Positions 53,046-62,344 of a stretch of DNA of 64,000 nucleotides are shown in pieces. This DNA is from Mesorhizobium sp. WSM4311. Its GTDB lineage: Bacteria > Pseudomonadota > Alphaproteobacteria > Rhizobiales > Rhizobiaceae. The notes under the pieces were generated by a model. That model was given only the letters and a program-made list of their open reading frames with translations. It was not told where the DNA came from and searched no databases. Position numbers and translations under genes: made by a program. Each line of letters starts with the position of its first letter. The first letter of the stretch is position 1. Location of the stretch: positions 1-64,000 of the forward strand of contig NZ_NSFV01000009.1 of the NCBI RefSeq assembly GCF_002295115.1, read 5' to 3'.

Positions 53046-53418
53046 ATGAAATGCGTGGCGGCAATGCTGACGATCGCCGGTGGAATGCTGGCTGGGACGC
53101 TCCTGCCTGCACAAGCAGCAGTGCTCAACACAATGGATGATGTCGGGGGACGCGATCCAGGCATGCTGGACGCCGCCGGCGGACGCGGGTAATTCCACAG
53201 TAACCCTGAGTTTCAGCTTCAAGCGCGACGGCTCGCTGATCGGTCCGCCGCGGCCGACCGCCGCCAAGGTGACCGGCGATGACAAGGCGCGAAAAGCGTT
53301 CATCGACGCGGCCATCGCCGCCGTCAAGAATTGCACGCCTCTGAGTTTTTCACCGGCTTTGGCGCAAGGCATTGGTGGCAACGTCTTCACGTTGCAACTG
53401 GTTTCCCCAAAGAAATAG
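53046..53418 (+). pseudogene. Frameshifted TonB C-terminal-like secreted protein
   Basis: An ATG at 53046 with a nearby GAGGG starts a clean signal peptide (MKCVAAMLTIAGGMLAGTLL, then PAQAA), but this frame stops at 53190. The +1 frame overlaps and carries the mature domain (QCSTQWMMSGDAIQACWTPP, then VTLSFSFKRDGSLIGPPRPT and KNCTPLSFSPALAQGIGG), which resembles the TonB/TolA C-terminal fold. One extra base between about 53105 and 53190 would explain it. Either the gene is broken or the read has an error. Confidence 0.6.
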
Positions 53419-53449
53419 CGGCTGGCGCGGCCGCTTCGGAGCCAATTGC

Positions 53450-53665
53450 TCAGTGGCTCGGGCGCCGTGCCTTGGCGTGCCGCGCCAGATCCGGGGTCTC
53501 GAAGACATAGTCGCTCCAGGCCGATTCCGGGATGTGCCCGGCCAGATAGCACTCAAGCAACAGGTTTTCCTCGGGATTGAGCGGTCGTGGCGCGCGCTCG
53601 TGGTCCAGCCCGAGAGAATGAAGAAGGTCTCTTGTCAGTTCCGATACCGTGAAGTGGATCGACAT
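53450..53665 (-). CDS. Small conserved protein, unknown
   Basis: The 71-residue protein reads MSIHFTVSELTRDLLHSLGL and NPEENLLLECYLAGHIPESA, ending in a basic tail. GGGAG lies 7 nt upstream of the ATG at 53665. No family is recognised. It converges with the frameshifted gene. Confidence 0.65.
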   Translation of the reverse strand: MSIHFTVSELTRDLLHSLGLDHERAPRPLNPEENLLLECYLAGHIPESAWSDYVFETPDLARHAKARRPSH

Positions 53666-53895
53666 CTGCGTTCTCCCTATGCCTTGAACGCGGCAGTCAG
53701 GCAAAGGTTCAGCGTCAAGCTTCGGTAACATCGGATTGATCGCTCGCTCGGGCAGCCCACGGCCCGGCAATTCCGATAGTCGCCGGCCCGGGACAGGCGC
53801 TGCAGCGCGCCGTCATGATGAAGCCGGCTATGGGGCCTGTCTGGAACGGAGGGGCGCTCACGGCGTTGTGATCGACATCAGCCGGGAGAAAAGCC

Positions 53896-54132
53896 ATGGC
53901 CACGTTCAGGGAAATGCGGGTTCTGGAGATCGTCGAAGACGGCTCCCTGACCCATGACGAGAAGGTCGCCGAACTGCGTAAGATCGAATCCGAGGCGCGC
54001 GGCCTGCAACGGGCCGCGTCGGAGAGTTCCATGGGTGATGATGACGGCTGGCAGGACGATTTGCGCCAGGTTCGCCTTGCGCTCGACAAGCTTGGCGCGA
54101 AGCAACCGAAGAAGGGCGCGGCATCGCTGTAA
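53896..54132 (+). CDS. Small conserved protein, unknown
   Basis: The 78-residue protein begins MATFREMRVLEIVEDGSLTH and has DEKVAELRKIESEARGLQRA, a helical, acidic and basic pattern. GGGAG precedes the ATG. It is cytosolic and of unknown role. It converges with the lipoprotein gene. Confidence 0.68.
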   Translation: MATFREMRVLEIVEDGSLTHDEKVAELRKIESEARGLQRAASESSMGDDDGWQDDLRQVRLALDKLGAKQPKKGAASL

Positions 54133-54161
54133 GGCTGCGGGGAACTCTCCCCGAATTGCGC

Positions 54162-54515
54162 CTATTCGCAAACCATGCGAACGCGCTCGCCTGGTGCGCT
54201 CACGTTCCTGCATGCCAGTTGTTTTTCCGGACCCGACGGCGGGGGAGGCGGCGGTGAATATCGCGTCTGATGCCGTCTGTGCCCGGCAGGTTTCGAAACC
54301 TTGCGTTCGGCAAATTGTCCGGGCGGCTGTGGCGGCACCGGAAAGGCGCCGTTGTCGGCCGGCGGCGTGTAGTCGACATTGGGTGGCGGCCGGTCCCAGA
54401 AGCGCCTGGCGTCGAGCGGCCGCGGGATGATGACCGTGCCGTCATAGCTGCGCGCACAGCCACTGCCGAAAAGCAGCGCCACGCCCAGCAAGAAAGGCCC
54501 TATCCGTCGATACAT
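54162..54515 (-). CDS. Proline-rich lipoprotein
   Basis: The 117-residue protein has a lipoprotein signal with lipobox LLFGSGCARS, so the cysteine is expected to be lipid-modified. The mature part is proline-rich (YTPPADNGAFPVPPQPPGQF, then SPPPPPPSGPEK) and ends NVSAPGERVRMVCE. Likely an envelope-anchored spacer protein. The ATG at 54515 is chosen; the longer reading upstream has no signal peptide. No family recognised. Confidence 0.72.
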   Translation of the reverse strand: MYRRIGPFLLGVALLFGSGCARSYDGTVIIPRPLDARRFWDRPPPNVDYTPPADNGAFPVPPQPPGQFAERKVSKPAGHRRHQTRYSPPPPPPSGPEKQLACRNVSAPGERVRMVCE

Positions 54516-54697
54516 GAGCAACACCCCTGCGCGGCTTATAACGCGGCCTCGGGCCGCCCGACAACCGGACGGAATAACGCAGGAAGAGCGTGCCGGTTGC
54601 GCCGTTAAGGTTAGCGGATCGTTAATGCTTCTCGGGCACATTCCGCCGACGAACCGCGGAGGGAGGGTTCGGCCTTGATTTTCGGGGTGGGGACAGG

Positions 54698-57600
54698 ATG
54701 GCGGAAGCGGAAGAAGTCGGCGCGCGCGGCAAGCGTGGGCCCGAAAAGCCGGTGCATCGCGGCGACGCGCCGCCACGCGCGGACATGGATTCGCCCGACG
54801 CGCTTCGCCAACTGCTCGATGCAGGCTCGGACTGGGTCTGGGAGACCGATGCCGAACTGCGGTTCTCCTGGCTTTCACCCACCTACCAGGCGGCCACCGG
54901 CATCGATCCGGCTGATGTGCTGGGTCGGTTCCGCTTCGATTTCCTCAACCAGGTCCTGAAGGGTAACCACAGCGCGACGGCGCATCTGGAGGACCTGCAG
55001 GCGCGCCGGCCGTTCCGCGACTTCGTCTATGAACTGAAGGGAGGCGGCGCCGCCTGCCGCTGGGTGCTGACGTCAGGCTTCCCACGGTTCGACAACGAAG
55101 GAAAATTTGCCGGCTACCGCGGCATAGGCCGCAACGTCACCGCATTGGCCGGCGCCTTCGAGACCATGGAGCAAAACCGGTCGTCGGGCAGCGATCCCGA
55201 CCGGCATCTTGCCGACCTCGAACGGACGATGGACGCCATGCACATGGGCGTCGTGCTGCTCGATGGCAAGCTCGACACGCTGATCGTCAACAAGGCCTAT
55301 CGCGACCTGTCCAGCATTCCGGACGGGGTTGTAACCGTTGGCGCTCCCTTCAGCCAGTTGATGGAACTCAACCGCCGCAACGGCATCTATGGCGATATCG
55401 ACGAACAGCAGTGGCAGCGCTACCTCGCCGGCCGTATCGAGGAGATTCGCGCCGGCTCCGTCGCGCCTCGCGAATTTGTCCATGCCGGCGGCAGGACGAT
55501 GATGTTCTCGGTGACGGCGCTGTCCGGCGGCAAGCGGCTCTTGACCTACTATGAGGTTACCGAACTCAAGCGTCGCGACGCCGAGATCGAAGGCGCCAAC
55601 GCCAAAATCGCCGAGACCTTCGTCAATCTCCGCACCATGGTCGATGAGATGCCGATCGGTGTTCTCGTGCTGGATGCCGATATGCGCGCCGAAGTCATCA
55701 ATCGCGCCTTCTACGACTTCTGGAGGATCGATCCAGGCCGCGCCGGGATCGGCTCGGCCTTTCGCGAACTCATGGAAGCCAGCCGCGCCATTGACCCTTA
55801 CGGCGCCGATGACGCTGCCTGGCAACGTCATACCGCCGAGCGCGAAGCCGAAATCAGGGCCGGCGTCGCCGGCTCCAGACAATTGCCGCACAATGACGGG
55901 CGCACGCTTGTCGCGTCGCTGGCACCGCTGCCCGGCGGCAAGCGGCTCATCTCCTATGTCGACGTCACCGACATGAAGGGGCGTGAGACCGAGGCACAGG
56001 ACGCGCGCAAGTACCTAGCCAGCGTGCTGGAATCGCTGCCGGCCGGCGTCATCATCTACGACCGCGACGACAAGTTCGTCTTCGCCAACCGCAAACTGCA
56101 GGACACGCTGCCGGCGCTGAAGCCCTTCTGGCAGCCTGGCTGCAGCTTCCGCGAGGCGCTGGAATTCGGCCAGTCGGTCGGCTATTTCCGCTCGAGCGGC
56201 GATGCCGGGATCGACAGGCTGTACGGGGTCGAACCCGAACGCTGGCTCGACAGCATACTGGCCCGGTACCACCTGCCGAATTCTTCCTACGAGCGCCTCA
56301 ATGCCGATGGGCGCTGGTACCAGGTCTACGACATGCGCACCGATGACGGGACGTTCATCGGCGTGCGCGTCGACATCACCGACATCAAGAGCCGCGAGGC
56401 GGCGCTGCGCGACTCGATGCGCCAGATCGATCTCTTCCGCCACGTGATGGACGAGTTGCCGGTGGCCGCCTTCATCAAGGCGCAGGACCTGAGCATCGAA
56501 TTCGTCAACAAGGCTTGGTGCGCGCTGACCGGCATCGCCAAGGAAGACGTCATCGGCCGGACCGACCGTGAGCTGTTCGGCACACAAGACGCGGAAGGCT
56601 ACAGCCATGACGATACCCAGGTCGTCGTAACCGGCAAGGGCCTCGAGGTCGAAGAACCTGTCACCCATAGCGACGGCACGGTGCGGCAGTTGATGACGCG
56701 CAAGAGCCGCCTGGTGGCGACAGACGGATCGGTGCATCTGGTCGGCTCCAGCACCGATATCACCGACGTCAAGGCGCGCGAGAAGGCTCTGGAAGAGAGC
56801 ATGCGCGAGAACGAGGTGTTCCGCAGCCTGATCGACAATGTACCGGTGTCGATCTACGCCAAGCGCTCCGATCTCAGGCAGTTCTATGTCAACAAGGGCT
56901 GGTGCGATCTGACCGGTCTCAGCAGGGAAGATGCGATCGGCAAGACCGACATCGAGATTTTCGGGGAGGACGGCGAGGCTTTCGTGGCCGGCGATCTCGC
57001 CGTGCTGCGCACCGGCGACACCCAGGAGGTCGAGGAGACGGTGCGGCTTGCCGACGGCAGCGTCAGGCATCAGTTCGCGCGCAAGGGCGCGATGATCGCG
57101 TCGGACGGTTCGCTCTACCTGATCGGATCGACCACCGACATCACAGAACTGAAAATGCGCGAGGCGGAGCTCAGCGAGGCGCGCCAGCGTGCCGTGCTCG
57201 CCGACCGCGCCAAGTCGGAATTCCTCGCCAATATGAGCCATGAGATCCGCACGCCGATGAACGGTGTGCTGGGCATGGCTGAACTCCTGGCCAAATCCAA
57301 TCTCGATCCCAAGCAGAAAACGTTCACCGACATCATCGTCAAGTCGGGCAACGCGCTGTTGACGATCATCAACGACATCCTGGATTTCTCCAAGATCGAT
57401 GCCGGCCAGATGGTGCTCGATCCGGCGCCCTTCAACCTTGCCGAGGCGATCGAGGACGTGGCGACGCTGGTGTCGACACGCGCCAAGGAAAAGGATCTCG
57501 AACTCATCGTGCGTGTCGAGCCGAGGCTCGAAAGCCTGTTCATCGGCGATGTCGGCCGCATCCGGCAGATCGTCACCAATCTGGTCGGCAATGCGGTGAA

Positions 57601-58867
57601 ATTCACCGACGAAGGCCATGTGCTGGTCGACGTGACCGGTGAGAGGGTTCCGACCGGAACCAGGCTGACGATCTCGGTCACCGACACCGGGATCGGCATC
57701 CCCGAGGAAAAACTGAAGCTGGTGTTCGAAAAATTCAGCCAGGTCGACACCTCCTCGACACGGCGGCACGAGGGCACCGGGCTTGGCCTTGCCATCACCT
57801 CACGGCTGGTCGAACTGATGGGCGGCACCATCGGCGTCGAGAGCGCCGAGGGAAAGGGCTCGACCTTCTGGTTCACCGTGACGCTGCCCAGGGCCGGACA
57901 GAGCGGGCAGCGCATCATGCCGGTGGATGTGACGGGCGCACGCGTGCTGATCGTCGACGACAATGCCGTCAACCGGGCCATCCTGACCGAGCAGATGACC
58001 TCGTGGACGTTCGATTCCTGCGCGGCCGAAAGCGGCGCGGAGGGCCTCAAGGTGCTGATCGCGGCCGCCGCCTATGGCGTGCGTGTGGATTGCGTCGTGC
58101 TCGACTACCAGATGCCCGAGATGAGCGGCGCCGAAATGGCGCGTGTCGTGCGCAGCACCGAAGGCCTAGCCGACACGCCCATCATCATGCTGACCTCGGT
58201 CGACCAGTCGCTCGCCAACACCAGCTACCGCGATCTCGGCATCGACGCCCAGCTGATCAAGCCGGCGCGCTCCTCGGTGCTTCTGGAGACGCTGGTGGCG
58301 ACTATCCAGCGTCATCGCCACGCCACGGACAGCCAGGCCGTCCAGCCGCTCGCAGCCGAAAGGCCCAATGCTCCCCAGCCGCCGCCGCTGGCGCTGTCCG
58401 AACAACGCGCGCAATTGCAGCCGCCGCCGGTTCGGCCTCGGCTGCCCGTCACTGGCGGTGATGGACACAGGCTGGATATACTGGTGGCCGAGGACAATGA
58501 GGTGAACCAGATGGTCTTCACCCAGATCCTTGGCGAGACCGGCCATGGTTTCGAGATCGTCGGCAATGGCCGCAAGGCGCTCGAGGCTTTCGGCAAGCTC
58601 AATCCATGCATGATCCTGATGGATGTCTCGATGCCGGAGATGAGCGGGCTCGAAGCGACCGCCGCGATCCGCCGGCTGGAGCAGGAAACCGGCACGCATG
58701 TGCCGATCATCGGCGTGACCGCGCATGCGCTCAAGGGCGATCGCGAACGCTGCCTGGAGGCGGGCATGGACGACTATCTGCCCAAGCCGATCAGCCCCAG
58801 GGCCCTGCTGGACAAAGTCGAGCGCTGGCTCGGCGCCGGCCGCCAGGTCCAGCGCAACGCGGGATAG
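54698..58867 (+). CDS. Hybrid histidine kinase with six PAS domains and two receivers
   Basis: The 1389-residue kinase has no clear transmembrane helix, so it is probably cytosolic. Six PAS-type modules start near residues 30, 172, 308, 437, 574 and 702. HisKA carries H848 in MSHEIRTPMNG; the ATPase domain has NLVGNAVKF, DTGIGIP and GTGLGLAI. Two receivers have D1136 (VVLDYQMPEM) and D1309 (LMDVSMPEM). No HPt domain is fused. It closely resembles the kinase at 15527 in its catalytic part. It is not PhoR despite lying before the pst operon. Confidence 0.92.
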   Translation: MAEAEEVGARGKRGPEKPVHRGDAPPRADMDSPDALRQLLDAGSDWVWETDAELRFSWLSPTYQAATGIDPADVLGRFRFDFLNQVLKGNHSATAHLEDLQARRPFRDFVYELKGGGAACRWVLTSGFPRFDNEGKFAGYRGIGRNVTALAGAFETMEQNRSSGSDPDRHLADLERTMDAMHMGVVLLDGKLDTLIVNKAYRDLSSIPDGVVTVGAPFSQLMELNRRNGIYGDIDEQQWQRYLAGRIEEIRAGSVAPREFVHAGGRTMMFSVTALSGGKRLLTYYEVTELKRRDAEIEGANAKIAETFVNLRTMVDEMPIGVLVLDADMRAEVINRAFYDFWRIDPGRAGIGSAFRELMEASRAIDPYGADDAAWQRHTAEREAEIRAGVAGSRQLPHNDGRTLVASLAPLPGGKRLISYVDVTDMKGRETEAQDARKYLASVLESLPAGVIIYDRDDKFVFANRKLQDTLPALKPFWQPGCSFREALEFGQSVGYFRSSGDAGIDRLYGVEPERWLDSILARYHLPNSSYERLNADGRWYQVYDMRTDDGTFIGVRVDITDIKSREAALRDSMRQIDLFRHVMDELPVAAFIKAQDLSIEFVNKAWCALTGIAKEDVIGRTDRELFGTQDAEGYSHDDTQVVVTGKGLEVEEPVTHSDGTVRQLMTRKSRLVATDGSVHLVGSSTDITDVKAREKALEESMRENEVFRSLIDNVPVSIYAKRSDLRQFYVNKGWCDLTGLSREDAIGKTDIEIFGEDGEAFVAGDLAVLRTGDTQEVEETVRLADGSVRHQFARKGAMIASDGSLYLIGSTTDITELKMREAELSEARQRAVLADRAKSEFLANMSHEIRTPMNGVLGMAELLAKSNLDPKQKTFTDIIVKSGNALLTIINDILDFSKIDAGQMVLDPAPFNLAEAIEDVATLVSTRAKEKDLELIVRVEPRLESLFIGDVGRIRQIVTNLVGNAVKFTDEGHVLVDVTGERVPTGTRLTISVTDTGIGIPEEKLKLVFEKFSQVDTSSTRRHEGTGLGLAITSRLVELMGGTIGVESAEGKGSTFWFTVTLPRAGQSGQRIMPVDVTGARVLIVDDNAVNRAILTEQMTSWTFDSCAAESGAEGLKVLIAAAAYGVRVDCVVLDYQMPEMSGAEMARVVRSTEGLADTPIIMLTSVDQSLANTSYRDLGIDAQLIKPARSSVLLETLVATIQRHRHATDSQAVQPLAAERPNAPQPPPLALSEQRAQLQPPPVRPRLPVTGGDGHRLDILVAEDNEVNQMVFTQILGETGHGFEIVGNGRKALEAFGKLNPCMILMDVSMPEMSGLEATAAIRRLEQETGTHVPIIGVTAHALKGDRERCLEAGMDDYLPKPISPRALLDKVERWLGAGRQVQRNAG

Positions 58868-59276
58868 CCCGGCGTCGCCCGGTTCCAAGGATCCGAATCA
58901 ATCGCGGATGATGCTGCTACCCCTGCGTGCAATGCCTATGGTGCGATCGCACCATACCAAAGCCGGCGCCGAGCCGGGACAATGGCAAAATCGAATTCCG
59001 CCCTTGCAGTTACGGGCGGGAGCAGCGACCGCCGGCAACAAACAGCGTCAACCTACCCCAACGGACCTGTTTTTGGCGATGGCCCGGCCATGACACGCTC
59101 TGGCCTTGAGCAACGCGCTCCCGTCCGGATTTTCTTCATCCGAGAAAGCCCCGTCGAATCCGGCGGCGGCTCCGGCCGGTGGATGGCTCAAGTCCCTGAT
59201 TCCGGGCGCAAACCCGGATCAGGCCACGGCCATCCGACGCGACCGCCTTTTGCACAGCCGGCGACGCGTTACCGGG
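58868..59276. other. Intergenic region before the Pho box
   Basis: No supported gene. It contains a perfect 20-bp palindrome at 58937-58956, 69 nt past the kinase stop. The rest shows no other clear signal until the Pho half-sites at 59277. Confidence 0.5.
58937..58956. promoter_or_regulatory. Perfect 20-bp palindrome
   Basis: TATGGTGCGATCGCACCATA at 58937-58956 reads the same on both strands with no spacer. It lies between the hybrid kinase gene and the Pho box. The length and perfection suggest an operator for a dimeric regulator, but the target gene is unclear. Confidence 0.5.
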
Positions 59277-59319
59277 CTGACACGAAACTGTCATGCGACT
59301 GTAATAATCCAAGGCTATT
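59277..59319 (+). promoter_or_regulatory. Pho box and pstS promoter
   Basis: Three half-sites at exact 11-bp spacing: CTGACAC (59277-59283), CTGTCAT (59288-59294) and CTGTAAT (59299-59305). PhoB binds pairs of such repeats in place of a -35 box. GCTATT (59314-59319) is a fitting -10 element. Phosphate starvation should induce the whole pst-pho operon. Confidence 0.87.
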
Positions 59320-59383
59320 GGCCTCAGCGGGCGCTGGTTTGGAATGGCGCCGAGAGACCATCTTCCGAACAGGAGCAGGCCAC

Positions 59384-60439
59384 ATGAGACATTTCATCCG
59401 CTCGGCGGCCGTTGCGATCGCAATGGCTACAGCGTCTACCTTCACCCTTTCCGCAGCCATCGCAGCTGATCTTTCCGGCGCTGGCTCGACCTTCATCTAT
59501 CCGGTGTTCGCCAAGTGGGCCGACACCTACAAGAAGGACACCGGCATCGGCCTCAACTATCAGTCGATCGGTTCGGGCGGCGGCATCAAGCAGGTCATCG
59601 CCAAGACCGTGACCTTCGGCGCCACCGACAAGCCGATGTCCGACGCCGATCTGGAAAAGAACGGCCTCGTGCAGTTCCCGATGGTGATGGGCGGCATCGT
59701 GCCGATCATCAACCTGACCGGCGTCAAGCCGGGCGAACTCGTCCTCGACGGCAAGACGCTCGCCCAGATCTATCTCGGCGCCATCACCACCTGGGACGAT
59801 GCCGCGATCAAGGCGCTGAACCCCGGTCTCACCCTGCCGTCGACCGCGATCGCCGTCGTGCATCGTTCGGACGGCTCGGGCACCACCTTCAACTTCACCA
59901 ACTATCTGGTGAAGCTCTCGCCCGACTGGAAGGACAAGGTCGGTTCGGACTCCGCCGTCGAATGGCCGACGGGCGTCGGCGCCAAGGGCAGCGAAGGCGT
60001 TGCCAACACCGTCAAGCAGACGGACGGCGGCATCGGCTACGTCGAATACGCCTATGCCAAGCAGAACAACCTGTCCTACTCCAAGATGCTGAACGCAGCC
60101 GGCAAGGTCGTCGAGCCGTCGCTCGAATCCTTCGGCGCTGCCGCTTCGAATGCCGACTTCAAGGGCGCCAAGAACTTCAACGTCATCATCACCAACGAGC
60201 CCGGCGACACCACCTGGCCGATCGCTGCCTCGACCTGGGTCCTGATCCACAAGGCTCCGGATGATGCCGCTGCCACCGGCGAAGCCCTGAAGTTCTTTGC
60301 ATGGGCCTACAAGGACGGCAAGGAAACCGCCAAGGCGCTCGACTACGTCTCGATCCCCGACAGCGTCGTCGACCTGGTCAAGGCTTCGTGGAAGGCCGAC
60401 ATCCAGGCCGGCGGCAAGCCCGTCTACGTTGGCGAGTAA
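59384..60439 (+). CDS. pstS: Phosphate ABC transporter substrate-binding protein
   Basis: The 351-residue periplasmic phosphate-binding protein has a Sec signal peptide ending near AAIAA and the mature start DLSGAGSTFIYPVF. Phosphate ligands lie in GSGGGIKQ and HRSDGSGTTFNFTNY. It is the first gene of pstSCAB-phoU-phoB. The ATG at 59384 has AGGAG 8 nt upstream and lies about 57 nt after the predicted transcription start. A strong hairpin after the stop separates it from pstC. Confidence 0.97.
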   Translation: MRHFIRSAAVAIAMATASTFTLSAAIAADLSGAGSTFIYPVFAKWADTYKKDTGIGLNYQSIGSGGGIKQVIAKTVTFGATDKPMSDADLEKNGLVQFPMVMGGIVPIINLTGVKPGELVLDGKTLAQIYLGAITTWDDAAIKALNPGLTLPSTAIAVVHRSDGSGTTFNFTNYLVKLSPDWKDKVGSDSAVEWPTGVGAKGSEGVANTVKQTDGGIGYVEYAYAKQNNLSYSKMLNAAGKVVEPSLESFGAAASNADFKGAKNFNVIITNEPGDTTWPIAASTWVLIHKAPDDAAATGEALKFFAWAYKDGKETAKALDYVSIPDSVVDLVKASWKADIQAGGKPVYVGE

Positions 60440-60451
60440 CATCCTCCAAAG

Positions 60452-60473
60452 GAGCGCCGCGCCCGCGGCGCTC
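60452..60473 (+). terminator. Hairpin between pstS and pstC
   Basis: A perfect 9-bp stem (60452-60460 with 60465-60473) with a GCCC loop and a short T run (GTTTT). It is likely a partial terminator or mRNA stabiliser that keeps PstS in excess. Confidence 0.75.
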
Positions 60474-60505
60474 GTTTTCCTTCAACCGAAAGAGCCGAGC
60501 TTGAC

Positions 60506-61489
60506 ATGAGCGCTGTCCAGGAAGCCTTGCCAGCCGTTAGAAGTTCGCGCGATGCCACCGTTCGACGGTTCGCACTGACCGACGCAATCTTCCACGCGAC
60601 AACCCGCGCCGCCGCGATATTGGTGCTGGTCCTGCTCGGCGGCGTTGCGATCTCGCTGTTTGCCGGTTCCTGGCAAGCCCTGTCGACCTTCGGCTTTTCC
60701 TTCCTGACCAGCGAAAGCTGGAACCCGGTGACGGAGAAGTTCGGCGCCCTGGCCCCGATCTACGGCACCATCATCACCTCGGCCATCGCCATCCTGATCG
60801 CCGTGCCGCTCGGCATCGGCATTGCCATCTTCCTCACCGAGCTTTGCCCACGCCCGCTGCGGCGTCCGATCGGCATGGCGGTTGAACTGCTGGCGGGCAT
60901 CCCTTCGATCATCTACGGCATCTGGGGCCTGTTCGTGCTGGCGCCGTTTCTGCAGACGACGGTGCAGCCCTTCATCATCAGCGTGTTCCACGGCATTCCG
61001 GGCCTCAACAGCCTGTTCGCAGGCCCTCCTTATGGCATCGGCCTGCTGACCTCGGCGATGATCCTGGCCATCATGATTCTGCCTTTCATCACCTCGATCA
61101 CCAAGGACGTCTTCGATACGGTGCCGTCGGTGCTGAAGGAATCGGCCTACGGCATCGGCTGCACGACCTGGGAGGTCACGCGCCGGGTCGTCATTCCCTA
61201 CACCCGCATCGGCATCATGGGCGGCGTCATGCTCGCCCTCGGCCGCGCCCTCGGTGAAACGATGGCGGTGACCTTCGTCATCGGCAACGCGCACCGCATC
61301 TCGACGTCGCTGTTTGCGCCGGCAACGACCATCTCGGCGACCATCGCCAACGAATTCACCGAAGCGGTCGGCGACCTCTACACTTCCTCGCTGGTCGCGC
61401 TCGGCCTCATCCTGTTCGTTATCACCTTCCTGATCCTTGCCATCGCCCGCTACATGCTGATGCGCATCGACGCCCGCACGGGAGCCTGA
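60506..61489 (+). CDS. pstC: Phosphate ABC transporter permease PstC
   Basis: The 327-residue inner-membrane subunit has six helices in the core and an EAA loop (LKESAYGIGCTTWEVTRRVV). Distinctive segments are GLFVLAPFLQTT and the C-terminal ALGETMAVTFVIGNAH. It pairs with PstA to form the channel. The N-terminal about 40 residues are polar cytosolic. It lies 66 bp after pstS and 3 bp before pstA. Confidence 0.95.
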   Translation: MSAVQEALPAVRSSRDATVRRFALTDAIFHATTRAAAILVLVLLGGVAISLFAGSWQALSTFGFSFLTSESWNPVTEKFGALAPIYGTIITSAIAILIAVPLGIGIAIFLTELCPRPLRRPIGMAVELLAGIPSIIYGIWGLFVLAPFLQTTVQPFIISVFHGIPGLNSLFAGPPYGIGLLTSAMILAIMILPFITSITKDVFDTVPSVLKESAYGIGCTTWEVTRRVVIPYTRIGIMGGVMLALGRALGETMAVTFVIGNAHRISTSLFAPATTISATIANEFTEAVGDLYTSSLVALGLILFVITFLILAIARYMLMRIDARTGA

Positions 61490-61492
61490 CCG

Positions 61493-62344
61493 ATGTCGAC
61501 AGCCGCATCGCTTCACCAGAGCCGCAAGCGCAAGAATGGCGTGATGATGGCGCTGTGCGTCATCGCCGCCTGCATCGGCCTTGCCTGGCTGGCGCTGATC
61601 CTTGGCGCCTTGCTCTACAAGGGCCTGGCCGGCGTCTCCCTCTCGGTCTTCACGGAAATGACGCCGCCGCCCGGCGACGCCGGCGGCCTGCTCAACGCCA
61701 TCTACGGCAGCATCGTGATGACCATCATCGGCATCATCGTCGGCACGCCGATCGGCGTGCTGGCCGGCACCTATATGGCCGAATATGGTCGCTTCTCGAA
61801 GCTCACTACGGTGGTGCGCTTCATCAACGACATCCTTCTGTCGGCGCCGTCGATCATCATCGGCCTGTTCGTCTATGAGCTGATGGTGCGGCCGATGGGG
61901 CATTTCTCGGCGATCGCCGGTGCCGTGGCACTCGCCATCCTGGTCATCCCCGTCGTCGTGCGCACCACCGAGGACATGCTCAACCTGGTGCCCAACGCCT
62001 TGCGCGAAGCCGGCACCGCGATCGGCGCGCCGCGCTGGGTGGTCATCCGCTCGGTTGCCTATCGTGCCGCGCTTTCGGGCATCGTCACCGGCATATTGCT
62101 GGCCATCGCCCGCATCTCCGGCGAAACCGCACCGCTTCTTTTCACGGCGCTGAACAACCAGTTCTGGTCGAGCAATCTCAACGCGCCGATGGCCAGCCTG
62201 CCTGTCACCATCTTCCAGTTCGCTCTCAGCCCCTATGAGGAATGGCAGCAGCTGGCCTGGACCGGTGCACTCATAATCACATTGACGGTTCTCGCGCTCA
62301 GCATCTTTGCGCGCAGCCTGACCGGACGCAGAGAGGACAAATGA
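61493..62344 (+). CDS. pstA: Phosphate ABC transporter permease PstA
   Basis: The 283-residue partner permease has six helices and an EAA loop (LREAGTAIGAPRWVVIRSVA). SGETAPLLFTALNNQFW near the C terminus is typical of PstA. The stop overlaps the pstB start (ATGA), so translation is coupled. It completes the phosphate channel with PstC. Confidence 0.95.
   Translation: MSTAASLHQSRKRKNGVMMALCVIAACIGLAWLALILGALLYKGLAGVSLSVFTEMTPPPGDAGGLLNAIYGSIVMTIIGIIVGTPIGVLAGTYMAEYGRFSKLTTVVRFINDILLSAPSIIIGLFVYELMVRPMGHFSAIAGAVALAILVIPVVVRTTEDMLNLVPNALREAGTAIGAPRWVVIRSVAYRAALSGIVTGILLAIARISGETAPLLFTALNNQFWSSNLNAPMASLPVTIFQFALSPYEEWQQLAWTGALIITLTVLALSIFARSLTGRREDK

Noticed and set aside
59106..59387. 93-codon plus-strand reading before pstS
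   Set aside because: It runs through the Pho box and promoter and overlaps the pstS start; no ribosome site.
60482..61903. Long minus-strand reading over pstC and pstA
   Set aside because: Antisense to two permeases; His/Asp/Arg-rich product without motifs.
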